From Bacillus spongiae (GTDB taxonomy: Bacteria; Bacillota; Bacilli; Bacillales; Bacillaceae_K), in assembly GCF_037120725.1 (NCBI RefSeq), contig NZ_JBBAXC010000006.1:124001-188000 (forward strand): a stretch of 64,000 nucleotides of DNA, given 5' to 3'. Shown piece by piece: positions 1 to 7,805 of this stretch. Numbering within the stretch: position 1 is the stretch's first letter; each line of letters starts with the position of its first letter. The position numbers and the translations under genes are program-made. The notes under the pieces are model-generated. The model ran no database searches, was not told where the DNA came from, and worked only from the letters and a program-made list of their open reading frames with translations.

Positions 1-2
1 TA

Positions 3-911
3 AATCAAATGATTTTACAAGAGGAAGAGGAAGAGGTTGTATGGCTTGAAGGAGATATTCGTTCGATACCGAATAGCCTTGAATTAACAACCCAACCCAT
101 TTCAGTAGGAAAGCTATTAGAAGAACTCTTATACAAGCGTAAACAAAGCATTATTTTGACTTCAGCAACCTTAACTGTGGAGGGATCTTTTTCATATTTT
201 CAAGATGCAATCGGGTTGAAGAATAATGTTACTTCGTTTCAATTTCTATCTCCATTTGCGTTCAAAGAGAAGTCAAAATTATTGGTTCCTACAGATATTC
301 CAGATATACAATCCGTCTCGTTAGAAGAATATTCAGAAGCGATTGCCAGTCACTTAATTCCAATTGCGGAAGCGACAAAAGGAAGGATGTTAATTTTATT
401 TACCTCCTATGAAATGCTCAAAATGACCTATGATTTAATGAAAGAGAGTGGTTTATTAGAGGATTACATATTGATGGCTCAAGGGATTACAGGAGGAAGC
501 AGGCAAAGGTTAACGAAAAACTTCCAACGATTTGAAAAGGCAATTCTTTTTGGGACAAATAGCTTCTGGGAAGGTGTCGACATACCTGGAGATGATTTAT
601 CATGTTTAGTTTTGGTTAGGCTACCGTTTTCTTCTCCAGAAGAACCCATTAATAAAGTGAAGAGTCAAAAATTACAGCAGCTAGGAAAAAATCCTTTTTA
701 CTCGTATTCATTACCTGAAGCCGTAATCAGATTTAAGCAAGGTGTAGGGAGGTTGTTGCGGAGAAGTTCAGATAGGGGAGTTATTATTGTATTTGACCGT
801 CGAATTCATACGACTCGTTATGGTAATGCCTTTTTAAAGTCTATTCCTGATATACCTGTACGACAAGAGCCTCTCGAAGGTATGATAGATGTTATTGAGA
901 ATTGGTTATAG
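3..911 (+). CDS. dinG: DinG-family ATP-dependent helicase, C-terminal part (cut by window start)
   Basis: The reading frame is open from the left edge, so only about the last 300 residues of a larger protein are present. The visible part carries the second half of an XPD/DinG-type superfamily 2 helicase. It has LTSATL (motif III-like), GTNSFWEGVDIPG (motif V) and FKQGVGRLLRRSSDRG (motif VI with the arginine finger). In Bacillus, DinG lies just upstream of ypmA and carries an N-terminal exonuclease-like domain, which would be outside this window. Its predicted role is in DNA or RNA-DNA hybrid metabolism in the cytoplasm. The family call is secure; the exact DinG subtype is inferred from synteny. 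Confidence 0.9.
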   Translation, partial: NQMILQEEEEEVVWLEGDIRSIPNSLELTTQPISVGKLLEELLYKRKQSIILTSATLTVEGSFSYFQDAIGLKNNVTSFQFLSPFAFKEKSKLLVPTDIPDIQSVSLEEYSEAIASHLIPIAEATKGRMLILFTSYEMLKMTYDLMKESGLLEDYILMAQGITGGSRQRLTKNFQRFEKAILFGTNSFWEGVDIPGDDLSCLVLVRLPFSSPEEPINKVKSQKLQQLGKNPFYSYSLPEAVIRFKQGVGRLLRRSSDRGVIIVFDRRIHTTRYGNAFLKSIPDIPVRQEPLEGMIDVIENWL

Positions 912-996
912 TCTTTGCTTTTTTTAAAGTTCCCTTCATAGATTTTTCTGTTTAACACACGCTAAAGATAGAAAAGCGTTGAAGGATGGGGAATTA

Positions 997-1803
997 ATGA
1001 CTAGGTTTGTATTGGTAATCAGTTTTCTTTTATTATTTTCACAGAGTATCGTTTTTGCAGAAAAAACGACAATTGACTTCAATGTTCAGGAGAATGAAGT
1101 TGTCTTTTCTTTTTTACCAATTGAAAACGGTGAAAGTGCTATCATACATTTGCCAAATAATAGAGTTTTTTTGATTAATGCTGGCACAACAAAGAATGAA
1201 AAAGAAATTAATCAGTTTCTACAACAATTTCAGATCAAACAAGTTGATGGGATTATTTTGACAGCAATGATAGATGCTAGAATGCTTCAACGATTGCAAA
1301 CAAAGTATGATATTAAACAGTTAATCCTGTTAACCCCATTAGCGATTGATATGAATAAATTCTTCCCTGTTCAAACTTCTTTAGTAAAAGGAGAAAAGTT
1401 AGAGCTTGCTGAAGGAATTGCATTGGACGTTAAATATGATGGGAACGGGGTTAATTTCACGATATCACTTCACAATAATGAGCTTTTCTGGATAGAAAAC
1501 ATTAATCATCAAATTGAAACAGAGCACCTTTCTCAAGAGCTTAATAACATTAGCATTATCAAGTTACCGATCTGGTCTAAAGAGTATTTTGTTTCAGAAA
1601 AATTTATTCATCACCTCGATCCTCAAACAGCCATCATTGGGAACAATGGAGAATCAAAGAAAAATGAGGATTTATTAGAAGTTTTTTATGAAACATGGGT
1701 GGATGTGTATTATACGAAGCAAAATGGCTTAATTTCTATTAAGTTCGATAAAGATAATTATGAGGTGCTTACGTTTCCTAAAAAGGAATTTATTTCTCCT
1801 TAA
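997..1803 (+). CDS. Secreted or anchored ComEC-like metallo-beta-lactamase-fold protein without metal ligands
   Basis: A 268-residue protein. I chose the ATG at 997 because AAGGATGGGG lies about six bases upstream; an upstream in-frame TTG overlaps that site. Residues 1-21 form a signal peptide or anchor ending near VFA. The rest follows the stand-alone ComEC-type metallo-beta-lactamase pattern: ENGESAIIHLPNNRVFLINAG, then DGIILTA, then KLPIWS and PQTAIIGNN. The catalytic HxHxDH motif expected after ILT is replaced by TAMIDAR. The later GD and PHHG positions read WIEN and PIWS. It is therefore probably catalytically dead. Its position between dinG and ypmA is not the usual B. subtilis arrangement. 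No function can be assigned. Confidence 0.75.
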   Translation: MTRFVLVISFLLLFSQSIVFAEKTTIDFNVQENEVVFSFLPIENGESAIIHLPNNRVFLINAGTTKNEKEINQFLQQFQIKQVDGIILTAMIDARMLQRLQTKYDIKQLILLTPLAIDMNKFFPVQTSLVKGEKLELAEGIALDVKYDGNGVNFTISLHNNELFWIENINHQIETEHLSQELNNISIIKLPIWSKEYFVSEKFIHHLDPQTAIIGNNGESKKNEDLLEVFYETWVDVYYTKQNGLISIKFDKDNYEVLTFPKKEFISP

Positions 1804-1813
1804 ACACTAAAGA

Positions 1814-1837
1814 AGCAAGCCCTGAGAAGGGCTTGCT
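1814..1837 (+). terminator. Hairpin after the MBL-fold gene, terminator-like
   Basis: A perfect 10-bp stem (AGCAAGCCCT / AGGGCTTGCT) with a GAGA loop starts ten bases after the stop codon. There is no clear T-run behind it, so it may act as a weak terminator or an mRNA 3' stabiliser. Confidence 0.55.
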
Positions 1838-1877
1838 GAATGGTGTGTGTGAATTAGAATAATGTTAGTCATATTTT

Positions 1878-1908
1878 TTGCAAAATCATCTTCTATAGCT
1901 GTTATAAT
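1878..1908 (+). promoter_or_regulatory. Putative sigma-A promoter for ypmA-ypmB-aspB
   Basis: TTGCAA at 1878-1883 and a perfect TATAAT at 1903-1908 are separated by 19 bases. A TG one base before the -10 box gives an extended -10 element that could offset the long spacer. It lies about 90 bases before ypmA and after the hairpin of the previous gene. Confidence 0.5.
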
Positions 1909-1996
1909 GATGATTAGGAATACTGTACTCTTATTTTGACCGAAAGTGTACACGGTATGAGTTACAATATTTGTTTGGTATGTAGGAGGCATAATA

Positions 1997-2167
1997 ATGG
2001 AAAGTAAAATTGAAATGATTTCAACTGTTAAAATTCAACATTCCCCTGATTTATATAAAGTTGTCGATGTATTAAATCGAACATTAAAGGAGAGAGACTT
2101 AATGTTTGGGTTGGCGTTGGATCAAAAAGACCAAGATAAGGCGATATTTACAATTTATCGTACATAG
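1997..2167 (+). CDS. ypmA: YpmA-like small protein (DUF4264)
   Basis: A 56-residue protein starting at ATG 1997, with AGGAGG about eight bases upstream. The sequence (SPDLYKVVDVLNRTLKE, then MFGLALDQ, ending FTIYRT) matches what I know of Bacillus YpmA. That is a short conserved protein encoded immediately before ypmB and aspB. It has no transmembrane segment or known catalytic motif, and its function is unknown. The position agrees with B. subtilis order, which supports the assignment. Confidence 0.85.
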   Translation: MESKIEMISTVKIQHSPDLYKVVDVLNRTLKERDLMFGLALDQKDQDKAIFTIYRT

Positions 2168-2186
2168 AGTAGGCGGTTGGTACATA

Positions 2187-2663
2187 ATGAAAAAACGAAT
2201 GATTGGTTTATTATTTTTTGTTATTTCCTTATTGGGTGTCATGATCATGCTTTATATAAATGCTCGTGAACCCTTTGAAAAAGCAAAAGACTATGCAATT
2301 CAATCTGCATTAGAAAAAACAGAAATAGACACTGTATTAGAGACCTACATCTACCATGGAACACAAAGCTATATTTCTGTGGTGGGAGAAAACAAACAAA
2401 ATGAAAAGCTTATTGCGTTTGTTCCAGAGGATAAAAATAAAGAAATTATTATTCAAAATTGGGCAAATGGTACTACGGAAAAAGAGGCCTATAATATACT
2501 GGCCAATGACAAGAATGTAAAGGAACTTCTTTCAATTGGGCTCGGTTTAGAAAAAGGTCGACCTATTTGGGAACTTGCTTATCTCGATGAAGAAGATGAT
2601 TTGAATTATTATTATATATATTTCGAAACTGGTGAATGGTCGAGAACAATTGAAAATATTTAA
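2187..2663 (+). CDS. ypmB: YpmB-like membrane-anchored protein (DUF5590, PepSY-like)
   Basis: A 158-residue protein. ATG 2187 was chosen because the hydrophobic anchor (about residues 5-24, IGLLFFVISLLGVMIMLYI) follows directly, as in YpmB; a G-rich site (AGGCGG) precedes it. An upstream in-frame ATG would add a basic stretch overlapping ypmA. The extracytoplasmic part has repeats of about 60 residues resembling PepSY/DUF5590 units (KDYAIQSALEKTEI; KEAYNILANDKNVKELLSIGLG). It sits between ypmA and aspB and is likely cotranscribed with them. Its role is unknown. Confidence 0.85.
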   Translation: MKKRMIGLLFFVISLLGVMIMLYINAREPFEKAKDYAIQSALEKTEIDTVLETYIYHGTQSYISVVGENKQNEKLIAFVPEDKNKEIIIQNWANGTTEKEAYNILANDKNVKELLSIGLGLEKGRPIWELAYLDEEDDLNYYYIYFETGEWSRTIENI

Positions 2664-2684
2664 ACTTGAGAGGAGAACGAAACA

Positions 2685-3878
2685 ATGAAATGGGAGCTTG
2701 CAGATAGAGTTAGTGCATTAACACCTTCAACGACGCTAGCCATAACGGCTAAGGCAAAGGAGATGAAGGCTCAAGGAATTGATGTGATTGGTTTGGGTGC
2801 AGGAGAGCCAGATTTTAATACGCCTGAGCATATTATACAAGCTGCGTATCAATCGATGACGGAAGGTCAAACGAAATATACTCCTTCTAGTGGATTAAAT
2901 GAACTAAAAATGGCGATTGTAGCAAAATTAAAAAAGGACCAAGAATTAGAGTATCAACCTGCCAATGTGATTGTTACGAGTGGAGCTAAGCATGCATTAT
3001 ATACGTTATTTCAAGTATTGCTAAACGAAGGGGACGAGGTTATTGTTCCTACGCCATATTGGGTAAGTTACCCTGAACAGGTGAAATTAGCTGGAGGGGT
3101 GCCAGTATCGGTTGAAGGAAAAGAGGAGAATTCATTCAAAGTTACCCCTGAGCAACTTCGAAAAGCGATTAGTGAAAAAACAAAGGCATTAATTATCAAC
3201 TCACCGAGCAATCCGACTGGTATGATATATACATCAGAAGAGTTACAGGCATTGGGAGAGGTTTGTTTAGAGCATAATATTCTCATTGTATCTGACGAAA
3301 TTTATGAAAAATTAGTCTACAATGGTGCAACTCATACTTCTATTGCGCAACTTTCAAATGAGTTAAAGGAACAAACCATTATTATTAATGGTGTCTCCAA
3401 GTCACATTCGATGACAGGATGGAGAATCGGCTATGCTGTTGGTAATGAGAAATTAATTAAAGCAATGACAAACTTAGCTAGCCATTCCACTTCAAACCCA
3501 ACGACACCGTCTCAATTTGGCAGTATTGCAGCATACAATGGTACACAAGAGCCAGTAGAAATAATGAGACAGTCGTTTGAACATCGATTATTGAACATCT
3601 TTAGTAAATTAACTTCAATTCCAGGAGTTACATGTGAAAAGCCACAGGGAGCTTTTTATCTGTTCCCTAATGTGAAAGAAGCGGCAACACTAACTGGATT
3701 TGTAAATGTTGATGATTTTACTAAAGCACTATTAGTAGAAGCAAAGGTTGCCGTTATTCCTGGATCGGGCTTTGGATCAGAAGATAATATACGTCTTTCC
3801 TATGCTACTTCCTTAGACTTATTAGAAGAGGCTATTCGTCGAATGGATGCCTTTGTTCATGAAAAAATGGCAAAATAA
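2685..3878 (+). CDS. aspB: Aspartate aminotransferase (class I, AspB type)
   Basis: 397 residues, the full length for a class I pyridoxal-phosphate aminotransferase of the AspB subgroup. It interconverts aspartate and 2-oxoglutarate with oxaloacetate and glutamate in the cytoplasm. The N-terminal GAGEPDFNTPEHI, the NSPSNPTG loop and the cofactor lysine (K239 in VSKSHSMTGWRIGYAVG) are all visible, as is the C-terminal arginine region NIRLSYATS. A good AGGAGA site precedes ATG 2685. It lies 21 bases after ypmB and upstream of asnS, which links aspartate and asparagine use as in B. subtilis. Confidence 0.96.
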   Translation: MKWELADRVSALTPSTTLAITAKAKEMKAQGIDVIGLGAGEPDFNTPEHIIQAAYQSMTEGQTKYTPSSGLNELKMAIVAKLKKDQELEYQPANVIVTSGAKHALYTLFQVLLNEGDEVIVPTPYWVSYPEQVKLAGGVPVSVEGKEENSFKVTPEQLRKAISEKTKALIINSPSNPTGMIYTSEELQALGEVCLEHNILIVSDEIYEKLVYNGATHTSIAQLSNELKEQTIIINGVSKSHSMTGWRIGYAVGNEKLIKAMTNLASHSTSNPTTPSQFGSIAAYNGTQEPVEIMRQSFEHRLLNIFSKLTSIPGVTCEKPQGAFYLFPNVKEAATLTGFVNVDDFTKALLVEAKVAVIPGSGFGSEDNIRLSYATSLDLLEEAIRRMDAFVHEKMAK

Positions 3879-4021
3879 TTAAATTCATGAAAATGTGGAT
3901 CTGTCGGAGAAACTATGAATAGAGTATTGATAGCTTATCAGCCGGATTGTATAATTAGAAAATCGAATGTATAATAGCCATAATTACATATAAGTGTGTA
4001 TTGGTTTTGGAGGGATTTAAT

Positions 4022-5314
4022 TTGAAAACAACGATAAGTGAAGTAAATAAATATTTGGGACAAGAAGTGACCATTGGTGCCTGGCTTGCTAATAAACGTT
4101 CTAGTGGAAAAATTGCTTTTTTACAGTTACGTGATGGAACAGGCTTCATTCAAGGTGTTGTTGTGAAAAGTGAAGTAGAAGAAGCAATATTTAAGCAAGC
4201 AAAATCTTTAACACAGGAAACATCTTTATATGTAAAAGGTGTTGTACAGGAGGATTCTCGTTCTCCTTTCGGGTACGAACTACAAGTGACAGGAATTGAA
4301 GTAATTCATGAAGCGATTGATTACCCGATTACGCCAAAAGAACATGGAACTGAATTTCTAATGGATCATCGTCATCTTTGGTTACGCTCAAGACGTCAGC
4401 ATGCGGTTATGAAAATTCGTAATGAAATCATTCGTGCAACATATGAATTTTTTAATAAAGAAGGTTTCGTAAAGGTAGATCCACCAATTTTAACGGGTAG
4501 TTCTCCAGAAGGAACAACAGAACTTTTCCACACAAAGTACTTTGATGAAGATGCGTTCTTATCTCAAAGCGGACAGTTATACATGGAAGCAGCAGCGATG
4601 GCTTTAGGAAAGGTGTTTTCTTTTGGGCCGACCTTCCGCGCTGAAAAATCAAAAACTCGTCGTCATCTAATTGAATTTTGGATGATTGAGCCGGAAATGG
4701 CATTTTATCAATTTGAAGATAACTTAAAGGTTCAGGAAGAGTATGTTTCTTATATCGTTCAATCCGTTCTAGAGAATTGCCAATTAGAATTAGAACGACT
4801 TGGCAGAGACACGTCAAAGCTTGAAAAAATTAAAGCGCCATTTCCTCGTATTTCATATGATGATGCTATTAAATTTTTACATGAAAAAGGTTTTGATGAT
4901 ATAACATGGGGAGATGATTTTGGGGCTCCACACGAAACAGCTATAGCAGAAAATTACGATATGCCTGTGTTTATCACTCATTATCCAACAAGCCTAAAAC
5001 CTTTTTATATGCAGCCAGACCCTGACCGGGAAGAGGTTGTATTGTGTGCAGATTTAATTGCACCAGAAGGCTATGGGGAGATCATTGGTGGATCTGAACG
5101 TGTTCATGATGTTAACCTCATAAAAGAACGTGTGAAAGAGCATGGTTTAGAAACAGATGCTTACAAATGGTATTTAGAACTACGTGAATATGGTTCTGTC
5201 CCACACTCAGGTTTCGGTTTAGGGCTAGAAAGAACCGTTGCATGGTTAAGTGGCGTTGAACATGTTCGAGAAACGATTCCATTCCCACGTCTGTTAAATC
5301 GTATATATCCTTAA
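4022..5314 (+). CDS. asnS: Asparaginyl-tRNA synthetase
   Basis: 430 residues, matching the usual Bacillus length when started at TTG 4022, eight bases after GGAGGG. The protein then begins MKTTISEV, as in known AsnS. It charges tRNA-Asn with asparagine. An N-terminal OB-fold anticodon-binding domain (residues about 15-100, [21 protein letters not shown]) is followed by the class II catalytic core. Motif 2 is seen in [12 protein letters not shown] and motif 3 in [13 protein letters not shown]. The 143-base gap to aspB shows no T-box leader. Two hairpins follow the gene. Confidence 0.97.
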   Translation: MKTTISEVNKYLGQEVTIGAWLANKRSSGKIAFLQLRDGTGFIQGVVVKSEVEEAIFKQAKSLTQETSLYVKGVVQEDSRSPFGYELQVTGIEVIHEAIDYPITPKEHGTEFLMDHRHLWLRSRRQHAVMKIRNEIIRATYEFFNKEGFVKVDPPILTGSSPEGTTELFHTKYFDEDAFLSQSGQLYMEAAAMALGKVFSFGPTFRAEKSKTRRHLIEFWMIEPEMAFYQFEDNLKVQEEYVSYIVQSVLENCQLELERLGRDTSKLEKIKAPFPRISYDDAIKFLHEKGFDDITWGDDFGAPHETAIAENYDMPVFITHYPTSLKPFYMQPDPDREEVVLCADLIAPEGYGEIIGGSERVHDVNLIKERVKEHGLETDAYKWYLELREYGSVPHSGFGLGLERTVAWLSGVEHVRETIPFPRLLNRIYP

Positions 5315-5349
5315 TATTTCCTTGTATTGTTATACATGAAATATACGAA

Positions 5350-5389
5350 GGCCACGTACACTTAAAATGTACGTGGCCTCTCATATTTT
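5350..5389 (+). terminator. Strong hairpin after asnS
   Basis: A perfect 11-bp stem, GGCCACGTACA at 5350-5360 and TGTACGTGGCC at 5368-5378, with a 7-base loop, followed by a T-rich stretch (TCTCATATTTT). It is the first of two adjacent terminator-like structures. Confidence 0.75.
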
Positions 5390-5409
5390 CAGCAAATGCT
5401 GATTTTTTT
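5390..5409 (+). terminator. Second, short rho-independent terminator after asnS
   Basis: A small hairpin, CAGCA-AA-TGCTG at 5390-5401, is followed directly by a run of eight T. It sits 11 bases behind the larger asnS hairpin and probably backs it up, insulating dnaD. Confidence 0.6.
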
Positions 5410-5455
5410 TATTCAAAGGGGAAAATACATTTTGCACCCCATTGAAATGTTACCG

Positions 5456-5464
5456 TGGTATACT
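5456..5464 (+). promoter_or_regulatory. Extended -10 promoter element for dnaD
   Basis: TGG followed by TATACT (5459-5464) forms an extended -10 sequence 20 bases before the dnaD start. No good -35 box is seen at 17-base spacing. It follows the asnS terminators, so dnaD-nth-ypoC is probably transcribed from here. Confidence 0.4.
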
Positions 5465-5483
5465 AAAACATGAGGTGTATGAT

Positions 5484-6185
5484 ATGGAATATAAACAGTT
5501 GTTCCTTACTTGGCTTGAAGAGGGGAGCATACAACTTCCGCAAATGCTTCTTTCACATTATTCAAAATTAAGCCTTTCTGAAACTGAACTAGTATTACTT
5601 ATGCAAATAATGGCCTTTCAACAAAAAGGCATTAAGTTTCCAACTCCAGAACAATTAGCAGAAAAAATGACTATCTCATCTGAGTCAAGCGTGGCCATTC
5701 TTCGTCGGTTGTTACAAAAAAACCTGCTTGCTATTCAAGAGGAAACATCCAAAGACGGTATTCGTTACGAACAATATTCATTACAGCCACTTTGGGAGAC
5801 CTTGATAAACAAAATGGAACAAGAAAATAATTCATTAACTGTTCAACAAACTATATTAGATGAGGGAGATTTATACAAAGCCTTTGAACAAGAATTTGGA
5901 CGAGCTTTGTCGCCAATTGAAGTTGAAACGTTATCTATGTGGATTGACCAGGATGAGCAAAACACAATGATCATTAAGGAGGCATTAAAAGAAGCCGTAA
6001 TATCCGGAAAACTAAATTTCCGCTATATTGATCGGATCCTTTTTGAATGGAAGAAAAAAGGCGTGAAAACGATTGAGCAAGCTAGATCTCATAGTGAACA
6101 ATTTCGTCAAAAACAGATTAAACCAGAAAAAATGAATTCGTCTCGAAATAATAACGTTCCATTTTATAATTGGCTGGAGCAGTAA
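5484..6185 (+). CDS. dnaD: Replication initiation protein DnaD
   Basis: 233 residues from ATG 5484, which is preceded by GAGGTG at a six-base spacing; the length is close to that of B. subtilis DnaD. An N-terminal winged-helix DDBH1 domain (about residues 1-115) is followed by the DDBH2 domain (about 140-200). The characteristic ALKEAVISGKLNFRYIDRILFEWKKKGVKT is in the second. The C-terminus ends PFYNWLEQ, as in known DnaD. The protein remodels origin DNA and helps load the replicative helicase during initiation and restart. It is followed 18 bases later by nth, the conserved order. Confidence 0.96.
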   Translation: MEYKQLFLTWLEEGSIQLPQMLLSHYSKLSLSETELVLLMQIMAFQQKGIKFPTPEQLAEKMTISSESSVAILRRLLQKNLLAIQEETSKDGIRYEQYSLQPLWETLINKMEQENNSLTVQQTILDEGDLYKAFEQEFGRALSPIEVETLSMWIDQDEQNTMIIKEALKEAVISGKLNFRYIDRILFEWKKKGVKTIEQARSHSEQFRQKQIKPEKMNSSRNNNVPFYNWLEQ

Positions 6186-6203
6186 TGATTGGGTGGAGGA
6201 ATT

Positions 6204-6857
6204 ATGTTAAATAAGAAACAAATCAGCTTTTGCTTCGAAGAAATGAAGCAGATGTATCCAAATGCACATTGCGAATTGGTTCATGACAATCCCTTTGAAC
6301 TAGTTATCGCTGTGGCACTTTCAGCTCAATGCACAGACGCATTAGTTAATAAAGTAACCAAAAGCTTGTTTGAAAAATATAAAACACCGCAAGACTATCT
6401 TGCAGTATCACTCGAAGAACTCCAAATGGATATACGATCAATAGGGCTTTATCGTAACAAAGCGAAAAACATTCAAACATTATGTCGCCAGCTGCTTGAA
6501 GATTTCAATGGAGAAGTTCCGAGAACGAGAGAAGAGTTAGTTTCATTAGCGGGGGTAGGTAGGAAGACTGCCAATGTAGTTCAATCAGTTGCTTTTGGTA
6601 TTCCTGCATTAGCAGTAGATACTCATGTTGAAAGAGTGAGTAAACGATTGGGGATTTGTCGATGGAAGGATTCGGTTCTAGAAGTTGAGAAAACGCTAAT
6701 GAAGAAAATACCAAAGGAAGAATGGTCTGAAACACACCATCGTTTAATATTCTTTGGACGTTACCACTGTAAGGCTCAAAAACCACAATGTGAAGTTTGT
6801 CCGTTACTTACCTTATGTCGTGAAGGAAAAAAAAGAATGAAAAATAAACGTACGTAA
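6204..6857 (+). CDS. nth: Endonuclease III, DNA glycosylase/AP lyase
   Basis: 217 residues from ATG 6204 (GTGGAGGA upstream). It removes oxidised pyrimidines from DNA and cleaves the resulting abasic site. The helix-hairpin-helix LAGVGRKTANVV holds the catalytic lysine (K121), and AVDTHVERVSKRLG holds the catalytic aspartate (D139). The C-terminal iron-sulfur loop has the complete C-x6-C-x2-C-x5-C pattern (CKAQKPQC, CEVC, then CPLLTLC). All key residues are intact. It lies between dnaD and ypoC, as in B. subtilis. Confidence 0.97.
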   Translation: MLNKKQISFCFEEMKQMYPNAHCELVHDNPFELVIAVALSAQCTDALVNKVTKSLFEKYKTPQDYLAVSLEELQMDIRSIGLYRNKAKNIQTLCRQLLEDFNGEVPRTREELVSLAGVGRKTANVVQSVAFGIPALAVDTHVERVSKRLGICRWKDSVLEVEKTLMKKIPKEEWSETHHRLIFFGRYHCKAQKPQCEVCPLLTLCREGKKRMKNKRT

Positions 6858-6859
6858 AC

Positions 6860-7369
6860 ATGGATATAATCATTCCCAACGAATTAGTTCACCCTGTATT
6901 TTACAGTCAAAACACCCATGTTTTTCTACGAGAAGAAGACCTTTCACACCTTGCCTCTCCTCATTATTTTTATTATGAATTAGTGTATTATTCAGGGGAA
7001 AAGTACGAAGATTCTTTTCCGTGGCAAGATCCAAAGCCTTACTTAAAAGAAATGGTAGACGACTGGAGTACGCTTCAAGAAACAATTTCCAATCAAATTA
7101 AGCAAGGTGAAAAAGTTTTGGATAATCATATGAAAAAAGGGATTTCATTCTTGTTTATGCTTGTTTTTTGGAGTAATAAAACGCCTGTTATACTAGATAA
7201 TTGGCAAAAGCATATGGAATCGTTAGAAATAAAAGCATTTAATCTTTGTGAAAGAGTAGAGTTTATTTTATTAAGACCTACATCATACCATTCTTTTATT
7301 CAACTTGGTGAGTTAATAAAAGAGCAGTATAAACATGCAGTAAAGCATTTTGTAATAGAAAAAAGATAA
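6860..7369 (+). CDS. ypoC: YpoC family protein
   Basis: A 169-residue protein beginning two bases after the nth stop codon, so probably translated by coupling; no strong separate ribosome-binding site is seen. It is mainly helical and soluble, with the segment NHMKKGISFLFMLVFWSNKTPV as its most conserved-looking part. The assignment to YpoC rests mostly on the dnaD-nth-ypoC-ponA-recU order. Its function is unknown. A terminator follows, closing the dnaD-nth-ypoC unit. Confidence 0.75.
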   Translation: MDIIIPNELVHPVFYSQNTHVFLREEDLSHLASPHYFYYELVYYSGEKYEDSFPWQDPKPYLKEMVDDWSTLQETISNQIKQGEKVLDNHMKKGISFLFMLVFWSNKTPVILDNWQKHMESLEIKAFNLCERVEFILLRPTSYHSFIQLGELIKEQYKHAVKHFVIEKR

Positions 7370-7412
7370 ATGCGACCTTTTATATGAAGGTACTTTCTAA
7401 TAGTTTATGAAT

Positions 7413-7447
7413 AAAAAATCGGTGGAATTTTTCCCTCCGATTTTTTT
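7413..7447 (+). terminator. Rho-independent terminator after ypoC
   Basis: AAAAATCGG pairs with CCGATTTTT around a small imperfect inner stem and is followed by a T-run. It lies about 45 bases after the ypoC stop. Confidence 0.75.
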
Positions 7448-7716
7448 ATTTGTATCTCGTGTAACAATTAGTAGAACCGTAATGAATTCTGGATGATCCG
7501 AGGTCAGTTGAGCCTTGATGATTGCATAGTTTGAATATAAGTGGGATGCGGAGTTTTGGAAAATTTGTCTGATGAACTTCTCCTAGACGATAGAGTGGTT
7601 GTGAGTTCTATCAATTGATTTACTATTAGGGGGGAGTAAGGATAGATGAGGTACATTTGGATAGGCGAAGGAGGAATCACTAACCCGACATTGGTAAAAC
7701 GAAACAGGGTAATAAA
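7448..7716. other. Gene-free stretch between ypoC and ponA terminators
   Basis: No convincing coding region, RNA or promoter was found here. A short open frame from ATG 7644 follows a GGGGGGAGTAAGG stretch but runs straight through the ponA terminator, so it was not called. Confidence 0.5.
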
Positions 7717-7760
7717 AAGCTGTCCAAAAAGTTCTGTGTTCCTGACTTTTTGGACAGCTT
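7717..7760 (-). terminator. Bidirectional terminator closing ponA
   Basis: A 16-bp perfect stem (AAGCTGTCCAAAAAGT and its complement) with a 12-base loop and A/T runs on both sides. It lies 45 bases beyond the ponA stop codon and can terminate the minus-strand ponA transcript. Confidence 0.85.
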
Positions 7761-7805
7761 CTTTTATATTTTATTTTAAATGAAGCAATATTTCCTTAAT
7801 AGCAT

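Noticed and set aside
3879..4021. Possible T-box leader before asnS
   Set aside because: The gap is only 143 bases and lacks the T-box core (TGGNACCGCG-like) and an antiterminator/terminator pair.
7644..7800. Short frame from ATG 7644 behind a G-rich stretch
   Set aside because: It runs through the ponA terminator and its composition is not protein-like.
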